11,322 nucleotides of DNA from an uncultured Lachnospiraceae bacterium (GCA_902803625.1 CADCQV010000224.1:1-11322); one strand, 5' to 3'; counted from the first letter of the stretch, positions 1-7,025 are shown. Program-made: numbers and translations. The notes: generated by a model not told the origin, from the sequence alone.

Positions 1-68
1 ACGCAGGACAGGCGTTCATCTGCAAAGAAGAAAACGTAGCCGTAGCGGGCTACGGCGAGGCTTTCTGA
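1..68 (+). CDS. Possible C-terminal tail of a truncated gene
   Basis: An open frame entering from the left edge runs 21 codons from position 3 and stops at TGA 66-68. The residues end in VAVAGYGEAF. The composition looks protein-like, but the piece is too short to assign to a family and no function is proposed. It would be convergent with the DUF1934 gene. The same bases hold a hairpin that looks like a terminator for the minus strand, so the open frame may be accidental. Another plus frame is also open here. Confidence 0.3.
   Translation, partial: AGQAFICKEENVAVAGYGEAF
23..56 (-). terminator. Probable intrinsic terminator after DUF1934
   Basis: On the minus strand a 7-bp stem (35-41 with 48-54, 6-base loop) is followed directly by TTTTCTTCTTTG. 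An overlapping alternative 7-bp stem pairs 39-45 with 50-56. The site is about 70 bases past the DUF1934 stop, as expected for the end of that transcript. The T-tract is interrupted by cytosines, so efficiency is uncertain, and the site may lie inside the 3' end of the convergent reading frame. Confidence 0.5.
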
Positions 69-124
69 TGAAGCAGATGGACGTCTGGACAAGTCAAATG
101 TGAAGATTTATTTATGCACAGATC

Positions 125-544
125 CTAAGGCCGTGGTGTGATGTCAAGTGACAGCTGACAGTCTGCTACATACTCATAATTGAATTCGAGTCCGTAATCC
201 ACCTCCGCATGTATCCTGTCATCACTCTTTTCCACAGAGATCCTGTCGGTATTTACCCCAACCATCAGCGCTCCGAAGGGCGTCGTGTAATTTGTCAGGG
301 TCTTTTCCTTCTCCATAAAGGTCATATGGAGCTGTGTACCTCCTCTTCTGGTGAGCTCCATTGCCTTTTCGTCAAAGGAGAGGACATTCTTTGTGGGAGT
401 ACCATCATCCTCATATTGTTCAAAGCGCAGAAAATGCCTGCCGTTCTTCTCATTATATTTCCCGTTAACGAGTATCTCAACGGCATCATCATTTGTATCA
501 TCTATCTGCAGCCCTTTTATGGCAACAATTACATCCTTTTTCAT
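125..544 (-). CDS. DUF1934 family beta-barrel protein (YwiB-like)
   Basis: A 139-residue soluble protein with no signal peptide or membrane segment. The opening MKKDVIVAIKGLQ, the central 'NGRHFLRFEQYEDDG', the 'YTTPFGALMVGV' block and the C-terminal alternating-strand 'VDYGLEFNYEYVADCQLSLDI' fit the DUF1934 family (Bacillus YwiB), known as a small lipocalin-like beta barrel without an established biochemical role. Its length is normal for the family. The ATG at 544 overlaps the stop of the upstream GntR gene as ATGA, and an AGAAGG ribosome site lies 6 bases upstream, so the two are very probably cotranslated. In other Firmicutes the family often sits before argS (from memory); here a terminator-like hairpin follows. 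The family call is firm, the function unknown. Confidence 0.88.
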   Translation of the reverse strand: MKKDVIVAIKGLQIDDTNDDAVEILVNGKYNEKNGRHFLRFEQYEDDGTPTKNVLSFDEKAMELTRRGGTQLHMTFMEKEKTLTNYTTPFGALMVGVNTDRISVEKSDDRIHAEVDYGLEFNYEYVADCQLSLDITPRP

Positions 545-1251
545 TCAAACCTTCTTTTTTTAGTCTTCGACCGGTTTTCTTTTTCCAGCTGGTAGTAGAT
601 ACCCAGCTCCTGATCGTCTATGTGGAGCTTTATTATCTCCACTGCTTTATTATTGTCCCCTTCCTCAAAGGCACGGCATATAAGCTCATGCTCCTCCACC
701 AGATGCCGGTGGTCGGCAGTATCCTTTAGATACTCGTACTGATAACGGAAAAGCTGCTCCCTCAAATGCTGCAGCATCTCCATGATCCTCTTATTTCCCG
801 CTGCCCTGGCTATGGCTTCGTGGAAAATAAAATCCAGATCCGCCATCGCTACGGTGTCACCGCTCTTTACAGCCTCCCTGAACTTCATATTGAACTGCCG
901 GAGCTCCTCTATCTGCGCTCTGGAGATCCGTCCGCAGGCGGCATTCACGGTAAACGCTTCCAGGGTACGTCTGGCTTCCAGCATATCCTCCAGCTGTTTA
1001 TTGTCTATGCTGGCCACATGGGCACCGCGCCTCGGCAGCAGTACCGCCAGACCCTCCTGCTCCAGCATTCTTATGGCTTCTCTGACGGGTGTTCTGGATA
1101 CTCCCAGCTTTTCGGCCAGAGCCACCTCCATAAGTCTTTCCCCCGGCTTCAGCTCGCCATGAAGTATCTGGAGCCTGAGCTGATTGAAAACCGTATCTCT
1201 TAATGGCAGAAACGCATCATTGATGGAATCGGTATATGACGGCAGACTCAT
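541..1251 (-). CDS. GntR family transcriptional regulator, FCD subfamily
   Basis: A 236-residue cytoplasmic DNA-binding regulator. The winged helix-turn-helix spans about residues 15-80, with recognition helix VSRTPVREAIRML (51-63) and wing RRGAHVA (74-80). An all-helical FCD ligand domain follows (about 87-213). The FCD metal ligands are visible: Asp140 and His144 in DLDFIFH, His188 in VEEHEL and His210 in IKLHI. Such proteins usually respond to a carboxylate or sugar acid and often regulate themselves and neighbours; the effector here cannot be read. An AAAGGA ribosome site precedes the ATG. It is 66 bases downstream of ispE and overlaps DUF1934 by 4 bases. It is an odd partner for an isoprenoid gene, so its target may be elsewhere. 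Confidence 0.94.
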   Translation of the reverse strand: MSLPSYTDSINDAFLPLRDTVFNQLRLQILHGELKPGERLMEVALAEKLGVSRTPVREAIRMLEQEGLAVLLPRRGAHVASIDNKQLEDMLEARRTLEAFTVNAACGRISRAQIEELRQFNMKFREAVKSGDTVAMADLDFIFHEAIARAAGNKRIMEMLQHLREQLFRYQYEYLKDTADHRHLVEEHELICRAFEEGDNNKAVEIIKLHIDDQELGIYYQLEKENRSKTKKRRFE

Positions 1252-1269
1252 TTTTGTTTTTTCCTTTCA

Positions 1270-1275
1270 ATTATA
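1270..1275 (-). promoter_or_regulatory. Isolated -10-like TATAAT upstream of the GntR gene
   Basis: The gap between ispE and the regulator holds a perfect TATAAT on the minus strand, 18 bases upstream of the regulator ATG. No convincing -35 is found at 16-18 bases. It could be a weak internal promoter allowing separate expression of the regulator, or chance in AT-rich sequence. Confidence 0.25.
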
Positions 1276-1317
1276 CAAGATCCTTCGCTACCCAATAAAT
1301 GACAACCGGTGTCCCGC

Positions 1318-2196
1318 TTACCCCTGGGTCCCGGTAAGGATCACTTCATACCCGGGAAAATACTCCTTAGCCTCATTGTATATTTTTTCCAAAAGCTCCG
1401 TTCCGTCGTCTATCGCAAAAACAGTCGGTCCGCTTCCGCTCATAAGGACACCCTGAGCACCCTTTTCCTTTAAAAACCCCTTTATTCTGCTTATTTCCGG
1501 AACCTTACGCACAGTAACCGCTTCCAGAGAATTTCCGAGAAGCCTCCCGAGTGCGGGCATATCTCCTGATCTGATGGCTCTGATGATGCCCTCGGTATCG
1601 GGATGCCAGACATCATCCGACGTATCAAAGGCCTCGTAGACCTCTTTTGTGGAAACACCCCTGTCGGGCTTAATGAGAAGCACGCTTAACCCCTTAAGCT
1701 CCGGCACCACCGGGGTAAGTATCTCCCCTATGCCCTCCGACAGCCGCGTTCCTCCCTCAATGCAGTACGGAACGTCCGCCCCCAGACTCAGACCCAGCCT
1801 CTGCAATTCCTTCACATCAAGACCCAGGTTAAAAAGCCTGTTCATGGCTTTTAAGACAGCAGCCGCATCACTGCTTCCTCCTGCCAGTCCCGCTGCGACC
1901 GGGATCCTTTTCCTGATCCCTATCTCTATCCCCTCGTCGATGTGATATTTTTCCGCCAGGAGTCCTGCGGCACGAAAGGCCAGATTATGGCTGTCATCGG
2001 GGACCAGATCACTGTCGGTAACGGTTCTTATACCGGATGCCCCTTCAGAGGCCCTGACTGTGACCGTATCGTGGAGTGAAAGGGTCTGCATCACCATCCT
2101 TAAGAGGTGGTATCCGTCACTTCTCCTCCCGACTATATCAAGACCGAGATTGATCTTTGCATATGCTGGTTCCGTAATTTCCTTACCTGTGTTCAT
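1318..2196 (-). CDS. ispE: 4-diphosphocytidyl-2-C-methyl-D-erythritol kinase
   Basis: IspE uses ATP to phosphorylate the 2-hydroxyl of CDP-methylerythritol, the fourth step of the MEP isoprenoid pathway, in the cytoplasm. With the start at 2196 it is 292 residues, close to E. coli IspE (283). It is a GHMP kinase: substrate motif AYAKINLGLDIVGRRSDGYH (11-30, Lys14), ATP loop PVAAGLAGGSSDAA (99-112), catalytic Asp141 in LGADVPYC and glycine motif LMSGSGPTVFA (251-261). A longer frame opens at a TTG at 2232, but those bases read as a promoter -35 (TTGACA), so ATG 2196 is preferred; ATG 2205 is possible. Neither has a visible SD site. It lies 51 bases downstream of the methyltransferase. Confidence 0.95.
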   Translation of the reverse strand: MNTGKEITEPAYAKINLGLDIVGRRSDGYHLLRMVMQTLSLHDTVTVRASEGASGIRTVTDSDLVPDDSHNLAFRAAGLLAEKYHIDEGIEIGIRKRIPVAAGLAGGSSDAAAVLKAMNRLFNLGLDVKELQRLGLSLGADVPYCIEGGTRLSEGIGEILTPVVPELKGLSVLLIKPDRGVSTKEVYEAFDTSDDVWHPDTEGIIRAIRSGDMPALGRLLGNSLEAVTVRKVPEISRIKGFLKEKGAQGVLMSGSGPTVFAIDDGTELLEKIYNEAKEYFPGYEVILTGTQG

Positions 2197-2215
2197 TGTA
2201 TACATTTTGGTACAA
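2196..2215. promoter_or_regulatory. Dyad over the ispE start, possible regulator site
   Basis: An inverted repeat TTGTA-N10-TACAA spans the ispE start. Inside it is a perfect 8-bp palindrome TGTATACA (2197-2204), which fits the TNGTNNACNA pattern of many FCD-type GntR operators except at its last base. An FCD regulator is encoded two genes away. Binding is inference only; short AT-rich dyads are common. Confidence 0.3.
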
Positions 2216-2232
2216 AATTGTGCAAATGTCAA
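2204..2232 (-). promoter_or_regulatory. Candidate ispE promoter giving a leaderless message
   Basis: On the minus strand a perfect -35 TTGACA (2232-2227) is separated by 17 bases from a moderate -10 CAAAAT (2209-2204). Seven bases later comes the ispE ATG, so transcription would begin at or next to the start codon. A competing -10 TATAAT at 2252-2247 has no good -35. ispE may also be reached by readthrough from the methyltransferase. Confidence 0.35.
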
Positions 2233-2247
2233 AACAATTTTATCCGA

Positions 2248-2955
2248 TTATATTCCCGTATCTTTAAGCCGCCTGATTGCCAGATCATAGTACTCTCCGG
2301 AGATCTCACAGCCGATAAAATCCCGGTTCAGATTATATGCGGCGATTGCGGTACTTGCCGACCCCGCAAAGCAATCAAGTACAAGGTCTCCTTCGTTACT
2401 GTGCTTACGTATCAGATCCTCGATCAGGGCAACAGGCTTCTGGGTGGGGTGGAATCTTCCCTTGTCCTGACAGATCGGGTAGCTGTAGATCCCGTTGTCA
2501 TATTCCGAGTGAAAGGTGGGCTTACCGCCTTTAACCCCGGTGAGAGCGATCTCTCTTCCGTTTGTCAGATAATTTGTCCTGCTGTTTAAGGGCACAGGGT
2601 TGGTCTTGACCCATTCTATATAACGGATCTGATTAAACCCTGCCCTGTCAAAGTATTCCTTCAGGGTGGTGATCTTCCAGAGATCATAAAAACAGATCAA
2701 TGTGCCGCTTTTTTTCAATACGCGGTAGCATTCCTTTATGACCGCATCAAGGCCTGAAAAACCGGCATCCCAATCGCCGAAATCCATAGATACACAGAAT
2801 CTGTCCGTATCCCTCCCGGTCGCCTCCCCGGATGCAAAATTGGTATCCCTGGAGACTTCATAGGGAGGATCTATCAAAACAAGATCCACGGAGCAGTCTT
2901 TAATAGTATCCAGAAAATCGAAACAGCTTTCTCTTTGCAAAGAAACGTCACTCAT
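2248..2955 (-). CDS. Orphan beta-class DNA methyltransferase (N6-A or N4-C)
   Basis: A 235-residue S-adenosylmethionine-dependent DNA amino-methyltransferase of the N6_N4_Mtase fold. Catalytic motif IV DPPY is at residues 29-32, near the N-terminus. The HPTQKP block is at 169-174, and SAM-binding motif I (LDCFAGSAS) is at 193-201, near the C-terminus. This IV-to-I order marks the beta class (as in MboII, HinfI and CcrM methylases). Motif I reads FAGSA where FxGxG is usual, a tolerated change. The target-recognition stretch between motifs is short, and specificity cannot be read. The flanking genes are housekeeping or signalling genes with no restriction nuclease, so it is an orphan here, perhaps regulatory or a restriction remnant. 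The start has no SD. Confidence 0.92.
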   Translation of the reverse strand: MSDVSLQRESCFDFLDTIKDCSVDLVLIDPPYEVSRDTNFASGEATGRDTDRFCVSMDFGDWDAGFSGLDAVIKECYRVLKKSGTLICFYDLWKITTLKEYFDRAGFNQIRYIEWVKTNPVPLNSRTNYLTNGREIALTGVKGGKPTFHSEYDNGIYSYPICQDKGRFHPTQKPVALIEDLIRKHSNEGDLVLDCFAGSASTAIAAYNLNRDFIGCEISGEYYDLAIRRLKDTGI

Positions 2956-2997
2956 AATCTACAGTAATCTAAAAAACACATTCTCAACATAAAGTGT

Positions 2998-3026
2998 ATT
3001 GTAGATCATCCCGAAATGGAACTCAA
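2998..3026 (-). promoter_or_regulatory. Candidate promoter for the methyltransferase
   Basis: On the minus strand TTGAGT (3026-3021) and TACAAT (3003-2998) are separated by 17 bases. Transcription would start near 2991 and give a leader of about 36 bases without an obvious ribosome site. It is back to back with the DUF212 promoter in the 146-base divergent gap. Confidence 0.5.
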
Positions 3027-3064
3027 GACTTCAAGCTTTTATCCCTTCATGCGGATCAAATTCG

Positions 3065-3093
3065 TTGATATTTAAGGGCAAAAGCATTATTAT
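3065..3093 (+). promoter_or_regulatory. Promoter of the DUF212-GGDEF cluster
   Basis: TTGATA (3065-3070), a 17-base spacer, then TATTAT (3088-3093); each box matches 5 of 6 consensus bases. Only 8 bases (3094-3101) separate the -10 from the DUF212 ATG, so the predicted transcript starts at about the start codon and has no room for a ribosome site. Confidence 0.58.
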
Positions 3094-3101
3094 AAGTACA
3101 T

Positions 3102-3566
3102 ATGTTTACATTTGTTGAGGAACTGATTTCCAACCGGATACTTATTACCGGAATAACAGGCTGGGCTGTGGCCCAGGTTCTGAAAACCATTATCCATGCC
3201 CTGATAAACAAAAAGCTCGACTTAAGGAGGCTCACGGGAGACGGAGGTATGCCAAGCTCCCATTCCGCCACGGTTACAAGTGTGGCGGTAATGACCGGTC
3301 TTACAACGGGCTTTGACTCTGTATTTTTTGCCCTGGCCGCAACCCTTTCCATCATTGTAATGCATGATGCCACGGGAGTCAGGCTGGAAACCGGCAAACA
3401 GGCACAGGTGATAAATGAGATGTTTGAGCTTCTGGACCGCCTCAGTGAAGAGAGCCTCAGTATGGATGTGAAGCTTAAGGAATTCGTCGGGCATACGCCC
3501 ATGCAGGTTCTGGCCGGCAGCGTTCTCGGAATAATTGTTGCGGTGTGCTCGTACAGTTTTTTTTAG
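3102..3566 (+). CDS. Divergent PAP2 family membrane protein (DUF212, YuiD-like)
   Basis: A 154-residue integral membrane protein of the DUF212 / divergent PAP2 family. The phosphatase-like signature GDGGMPSSHSA (46-56) is followed by HDATGVRLETGKQAQVIN (88-105) and LKEFVGHTPMQVLAGSVLG (125-143). Hydrophobic segments lie at about 13-35, 59-87 and 133-152. PAP2 relatives act on lipid phosphates, but this branch is divergent and has no proven reaction, so catalysis is unconfirmed. Its length matches the family. The start is fixed by the family N-terminus, as no other Met occurs before residue 50; no SD site precedes it. It heads a likely operon, with the next gene 9 bases downstream. The gene ends in a run of eight T before TAG. 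Confidence 0.92.
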   Translation: MFTFVEELISNRILITGITGWAVAQVLKTIIHALINKKLDLRRLTGDGGMPSSHSATVTSVAVMTGLTTGFDSVFFALAATLSIIVMHDATGVRLETGKQAQVINEMFELLDRLSEESLSMDVKLKEFVGHTPMQVLAGSVLGIIVAVCSYSFF

Positions 3567-3575
3567 GATGGTTTG

Positions 3576-5267
3576 ATGACAAAGGCGAAAAAGGAAAGCT
3601 TAGGAGAGATAATAATCTGCTTTATCATAGCTGTTTTTCTTGTTCTCTTTGTTTTCGGGGGAATAGAGGCTCACAGCAGTGGCAGCAATGTGTTTGAGCT
3701 TCCCGGAGGATGGAAGGTACAGAACGGGGACAAGACCATCCTGAATGTCCCCCTGGAGGAAATGTCCGGGGTTTTCAGGAATGTAAAGCGCAAAGAAAGC
3801 TATATCCTTACCCATCCCATCAGCATAAGCAGCCACGACCCGCTGATACTTCGAGTGTATTCCAGACTATCCGCCATCAGAGTCCTGGTTGACAACCGGC
3901 AGATATACAGCTACGGCGTTCAGGAGGTGGAGAACCAAAAGATGGTGGGAAGCGGCTACCACTTTATCCTGCTTCCCAGCAGCTTCTACGAAAAGGAGCT
4001 GAAGATCGAGCTCATACCTTCGGAGGACAATGCGATCACTTCCGCTCCGGAAATTGTCTTCACCCCCGCCGATGCATCGATCTCCATATACTCACGGGAC
4101 AGGATGTTCGGTATCTTTTCCGGACTGTTCCTGTTCACTGCGGGCATATTCCTTATGATTCTTTCCGTTATGGCGGTATATATGGACCGGCGTTTCTATC
4201 CTCTGGCGATAATCGGCCTGTTTTCCTGTACGGCCGGCATCTGGTGTCTTTCAACGATAAAGGCTCTTCAGCTCTTTTCCGGAGATGTCACCTTAAATTC
4301 TATTCTGGAATATCTTTCAATGTATCTTCTCCCCGTTCCGGCTCTGTTCCTGAGCAGGCATTTCAGGCAGTCGGCATCCCCCGGAACGAGAAAATTCATA
4401 GGATTTATGACTGTATTATCCGCCGGCTTCTTCCTGACAGCTTTTATACTGCAGGTCAGCGGGATAGCAGAGGTGACTAAGCTTACAAAATATTTTCATT
4501 ATTTTCTGCTGCCCGTGATACTTACTCTTCTGCTCGCCGGCAGCTCTAAGTGGAGAAGAATGAAGGCCTCCGAGAAAATGTACCAGATGGGAATGGTATT
4601 CGTCTTCTTTATGGTGATATTTGAGCTCTCGATATACTATGTGGTAAACGTTCTGTATAAGTTTTCCATCCAGATAAACACGGTCATCACTCCGTTTTCA
4701 TCTATGGTGCTGATAGTTGTCATGACCATAGGCTTCCTGCTGGAGATATATGACATGCGCCTGAAGGACACTGAGAGGAATCGCCTGCAGAAGCTTGCAT
4801 TCAGGGATCAGATGACGGATCTTATGAACCGCGGAATGTGTGAAAGACGCTTTGAAGAGCTGAAAAACAGTGATGTGAGCTATTTTATGCTGGATATGGA
4901 TCTGAACGGTCTGAAGGCCGTCAATGATGCCCATGGTCATCAGATGGGCGACCGTTACATTATGCTTTTCTCCGGTATAATCATAAAGGCCCTCGGAGGA
5001 GACCGGAACATTTACAGGGTCGGCGGCGATGAATTCCTATATATCGATTCGGAAATCACAGAGGAGGAGCTGAATAAAAAAATAGATTTCATCCGGAAGC
5101 TTGAAAAGATAATAGGCAGGGAAGAGGGCATCCCCTTTGATATTGACGCATCCTTCGGAGTTGCCTGGAGCGGTGAGGTCGATACCGGGGATCCCGAAGA
5201 TGTTTACCGCCTGGCGGACAGACGGATGTACGGCCTGAAGAAGAGAATGAAGAAGGAAAGGGAATAG
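3576..5267 (+). CDS. Membrane-bound diguanylate cyclase with sensor domain (first copy)
   Basis: A 563-residue protein predicted to make cyclic di-GMP from two GTP at the membrane. TM1 is at about 11-28. An extracytoplasmic beta-rich domain covers about 30-173, with YSYG at 111-114 and KMVGSGYHFILLP at 122-134. A multi-TM block runs about 177-392, resembling 7TMR-DISM receptors. A short linker leads to a GGDEF domain (about 400-560). Active-site features are intact: D441/D442 region with DLNGLKAVND (442-451), HGHQMGD (453-459) and GGDEF (483-487). The inhibitory RxxD five residues before GGDEF is absent. ATG 3576 is chosen over TTG 3573 and has AGGA 8 bases upstream. It lies between DUF212 and a paralogue; the sensed ligand is unknown. 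Confidence 0.9.
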   Translation: MTKAKKESLGEIIICFIIAVFLVLFVFGGIEAHSSGSNVFELPGGWKVQNGDKTILNVPLEEMSGVFRNVKRKESYILTHPISISSHDPLILRVYSRLSAIRVLVDNRQIYSYGVQEVENQKMVGSGYHFILLPSSFYEKELKIELIPSEDNAITSAPEIVFTPADASISIYSRDRMFGIFSGLFLFTAGIFLMILSVMAVYMDRRFYPLAIIGLFSCTAGIWCLSTIKALQLFSGDVTLNSILEYLSMYLLPVPALFLSRHFRQSASPGTRKFIGFMTVLSAGFFLTAFILQVSGIAEVTKLTKYFHYFLLPVILTLLLAGSSKWRRMKASEKMYQMGMVFVFFMVIFELSIYYVVNVLYKFSIQINTVITPFSSMVLIVVMTIGFLLEIYDMRLKDTERNRLQKLAFRDQMTDLMNRGMCERRFEELKNSDVSYFMLDMDLNGLKAVNDAHGHQMGDRYIMLFSGIIIKALGGDRNIYRVGGDEFLYIDSEITEEELNKKIDFIRKLEKIIGREEGIPFDIDASFGVAWSGEVDTGDPEDVYRLADRRMYGLKKRMKKERE

Positions 5268-5284
5268 GCTTTCCGACGGACAAT

Positions 5285-6967
5285 ATGGAAAAAGGACAGA
5301 AACGTAAAAAAAAGATAGTGTTCTTCCTACTGATGTTCACTGTGCTTCTGGCTTCGGCGGTGTTCTTTGAGCTTATCAGGAACATCTCCAGAAACAGGAT
5401 GATCGATTTCAGTGAAGGATGGACGATAAGCTATAAAGGACAGGAGTATCCGGGAACCGATCTCGACCGTTTCCGCTTTTACGGAGGTGTAAAAAGGGGA
5501 GATCTCATTTCCCTGAAAAACCGGCTGCCGGAGGATATTCCGGACGGCTATGCCATAGTATTCCCGCTTGAGCTGTCGACCATATCCGTGGATGTCGACG
5601 GAAGGATCGTTTACGGCTACGGCTCAATGGAATATGCTGCCGGTCAGATGGTCGGTTCGGCAGTACATCTTATCCGCCTGCCGGACGGGTGTCAGGGCAG
5701 TACTGTTTCCATAGTCATTATGGTCGGAGACGACGGGGCTTTTTCGTACATTCCGAAGATCATGCTGGATGAGACCAGCTGGGGCTTTGAGGATTATCTG
5801 AACAGCAATATATATCCTGTGGTCATTTCCATCTCTCTGGTAATGGCCGGCATGGTCTTTATGATAATCTCCTTTTTCCTTGCCCTCAGAAGTCAGGACT
5901 GGGAAAGGATTAACCAGACCGGTATACTGTTCTTTGTCATCGGCTGCTGGAATATCTACGAAATACAGGCAATCCAGCTCTTTTCAATGGATTTCTCCTG
6001 GAACACCTTTGCACGGTACTTTTTCGGCCTGCTGAGTGTCCTTCCCGTTCTGCGTATCTTAAGCTCCGCACACAAGAATAAAAGCCGCGGGAAGATCATC
6101 GCCCAGAAGCTGATCTTCTATTCCTTACAGATAATCATCGCCGTCATCCTTGCCCTTTCGGTATCCAATGTCATACATATCTGCAACATACGGTATTTCT
6201 ATGATATTCTTGCGATCCTCTGCATGATAGCGGTTGCGTTCCTGGAGTGGAAGGACTGCGACAGGAATGAATTCCGTCTGTCTTCAAGATTCCGGGAGCA
6301 TATGGCCTGCTTTCTGTTCGTGGGTATTGAGGCCGTAAGGTTTCTGGCTAACCGGATCTTCAATTTCCATCTTCAGGAATTTCAGCATTCCTTCCTGCTG
6401 TACGGAACGGTTTTTCTGGTTATGATGATGATCGGTTCATATATTTACGAGCTTTATGAGTCCTATGTCAAGAAAGCCGAGGAGGAAAGCCTCAAGCATA
6501 TTGCCTATACCGACGGCCTGACCGGACTTCTGAACCGCACCTTCTGTAAGGACAGGATGGAAGAGCTTGACCGGTCAGAGAAGGATTATCATATGATAAG
6601 CTTTGATGTGGATGGGCTGAAAAGGATAAACGACAGCAAGGGGCACCTTGCAGGAGACAAGCTCTTAACCACATTTGCCGATATTCTTTCACAGTGCTTC
6701 TCCGATGTGGGAAATGTAATACGCCCCGGCGGAGATGAATTTCTGGTTATATCCGATGATGCCGCAAAGCAGGAGCTCCTGAGCAGACTGAACTGGCTTG
6801 ATTCCCTTGAAAAGAACGCTGAAAAATCCCTAGGTTTTCCTGTAAGGGCGGCCTATGGCATTGCCGGCCGAAATGAGGTTCTCGGTCACACCACGGAGGA
6901 GGTGTATTTCCTTGCAGACCAGCGTATGTATGAAATGAAGATGAAACGGAAGGAGCAGCCCGCCTGA
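5285..6967 (+). CDS. Membrane-bound diguanylate cyclase with sensor domain (second copy)
   Basis: A 560-residue paralogue of the preceding gene, 17 bases downstream, with the same plan. A lysine-rich N-tail and TM1 (about 11-30) come first, then an extracytoplasmic domain (about 36-173) carrying VYGYG (109-113) and QMVGSAVHLIRLP (121-133). The multi-TM block is about 176-390. The GGDEF domain (about 400-555) has YTDGLTGLLNR (408-418), SFDVDGLKRIND (439-450), KGHLAGD (452-458) and RPGGDEF (480-486). It too lacks the RxxD inhibition site. Conserved IQLFS-type motifs in the membrane part (IKALQLFS in the first copy, IQAIQLFS here) support tandem duplication with strong divergence. Only a weak GGA precedes the ATG. 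It ends the cluster and is convergent with dhaM. Confidence 0.9.
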   Translation: MEKGQKRKKKIVFFLLMFTVLLASAVFFELIRNISRNRMIDFSEGWTISYKGQEYPGTDLDRFRFYGGVKRGDLISLKNRLPEDIPDGYAIVFPLELSTISVDVDGRIVYGYGSMEYAAGQMVGSAVHLIRLPDGCQGSTVSIVIMVGDDGAFSYIPKIMLDETSWGFEDYLNSNIYPVVISISLVMAGMVFMIISFFLALRSQDWERINQTGILFFVIGCWNIYEIQAIQLFSMDFSWNTFARYFFGLLSVLPVLRILSSAHKNKSRGKIIAQKLIFYSLQIIIAVILALSVSNVIHICNIRYFYDILAILCMIAVAFLEWKDCDRNEFRLSSRFREHMACFLFVGIEAVRFLANRIFNFHLQEFQHSFLLYGTVFLVMMMIGSYIYELYESYVKKAEEESLKHIAYTDGLTGLLNRTFCKDRMEELDRSEKDYHMISFDVDGLKRINDSKGHLAGDKLLTTFADILSQCFSDVGNVIRPGGDEFLVISDDAAKQELLSRLNWLDSLEKNAEKSLGFPVRAAYGIAGRNEVLGHTTEEVYFLADQRMYEMKMKRKEQPA

Positions 6968-6984
6968 AAAAACGGTCGCTGCAG

Positions 6985-7025
6985 TAAAAAACCCCGGCAG
7001 AAAACAGATGCTTTCCGCCGGGGTT
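6985..7025 (-). terminator. Intrinsic terminator of the dha operon
   Basis: On the minus strand a perfect 9-bp GC-rich stem (7025-7017 with 6998-6990) is extended inward by four more pairs after one mismatch. It is followed by a run of six T (6991-6986). It starts 24 bases past the dhaM stop. On the plus strand the following bases are only moderately T-rich, so weak bidirectional use for the GGDEF cluster is possible. Confidence 0.87.

Noticed and set aside
541..562. A run of seven A near the end of the GntR gene, as a possible frameshift site fusing it to DUF1934.
   Set aside because: The A-run is out of register for a -1 slippery heptamer, and the DUF1934 frame has a TGA directly before its ATG, so no fusion can form.
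1317..1338. 6-bp inverted repeat CTTACC/GGTAAG at the ispE stop, as a terminator.
   Set aside because: No T-tract follows on the minus strand, the stem is short and it overlaps coding sequence.
2248..3566. Restriction-modification or defence island around the methyltransferase.
   Set aside because: No nuclease, helicase, toxin or other defence protein is encoded near it; the divergent neighbour is a DUF212 membrane protein.
3564..3576. DUF212 and the first GGDEF gene are in the same frame, separated by one TAG and three sense codons, after a run of eight T.
   Set aside because: Readthrough could make a fusion, but there is no readthrough signal or pyrrolysine context. A frameshift on the T-run would leave, not reach, the GGDEF frame. 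A separate start with AGGA at 3576 explains the layout.
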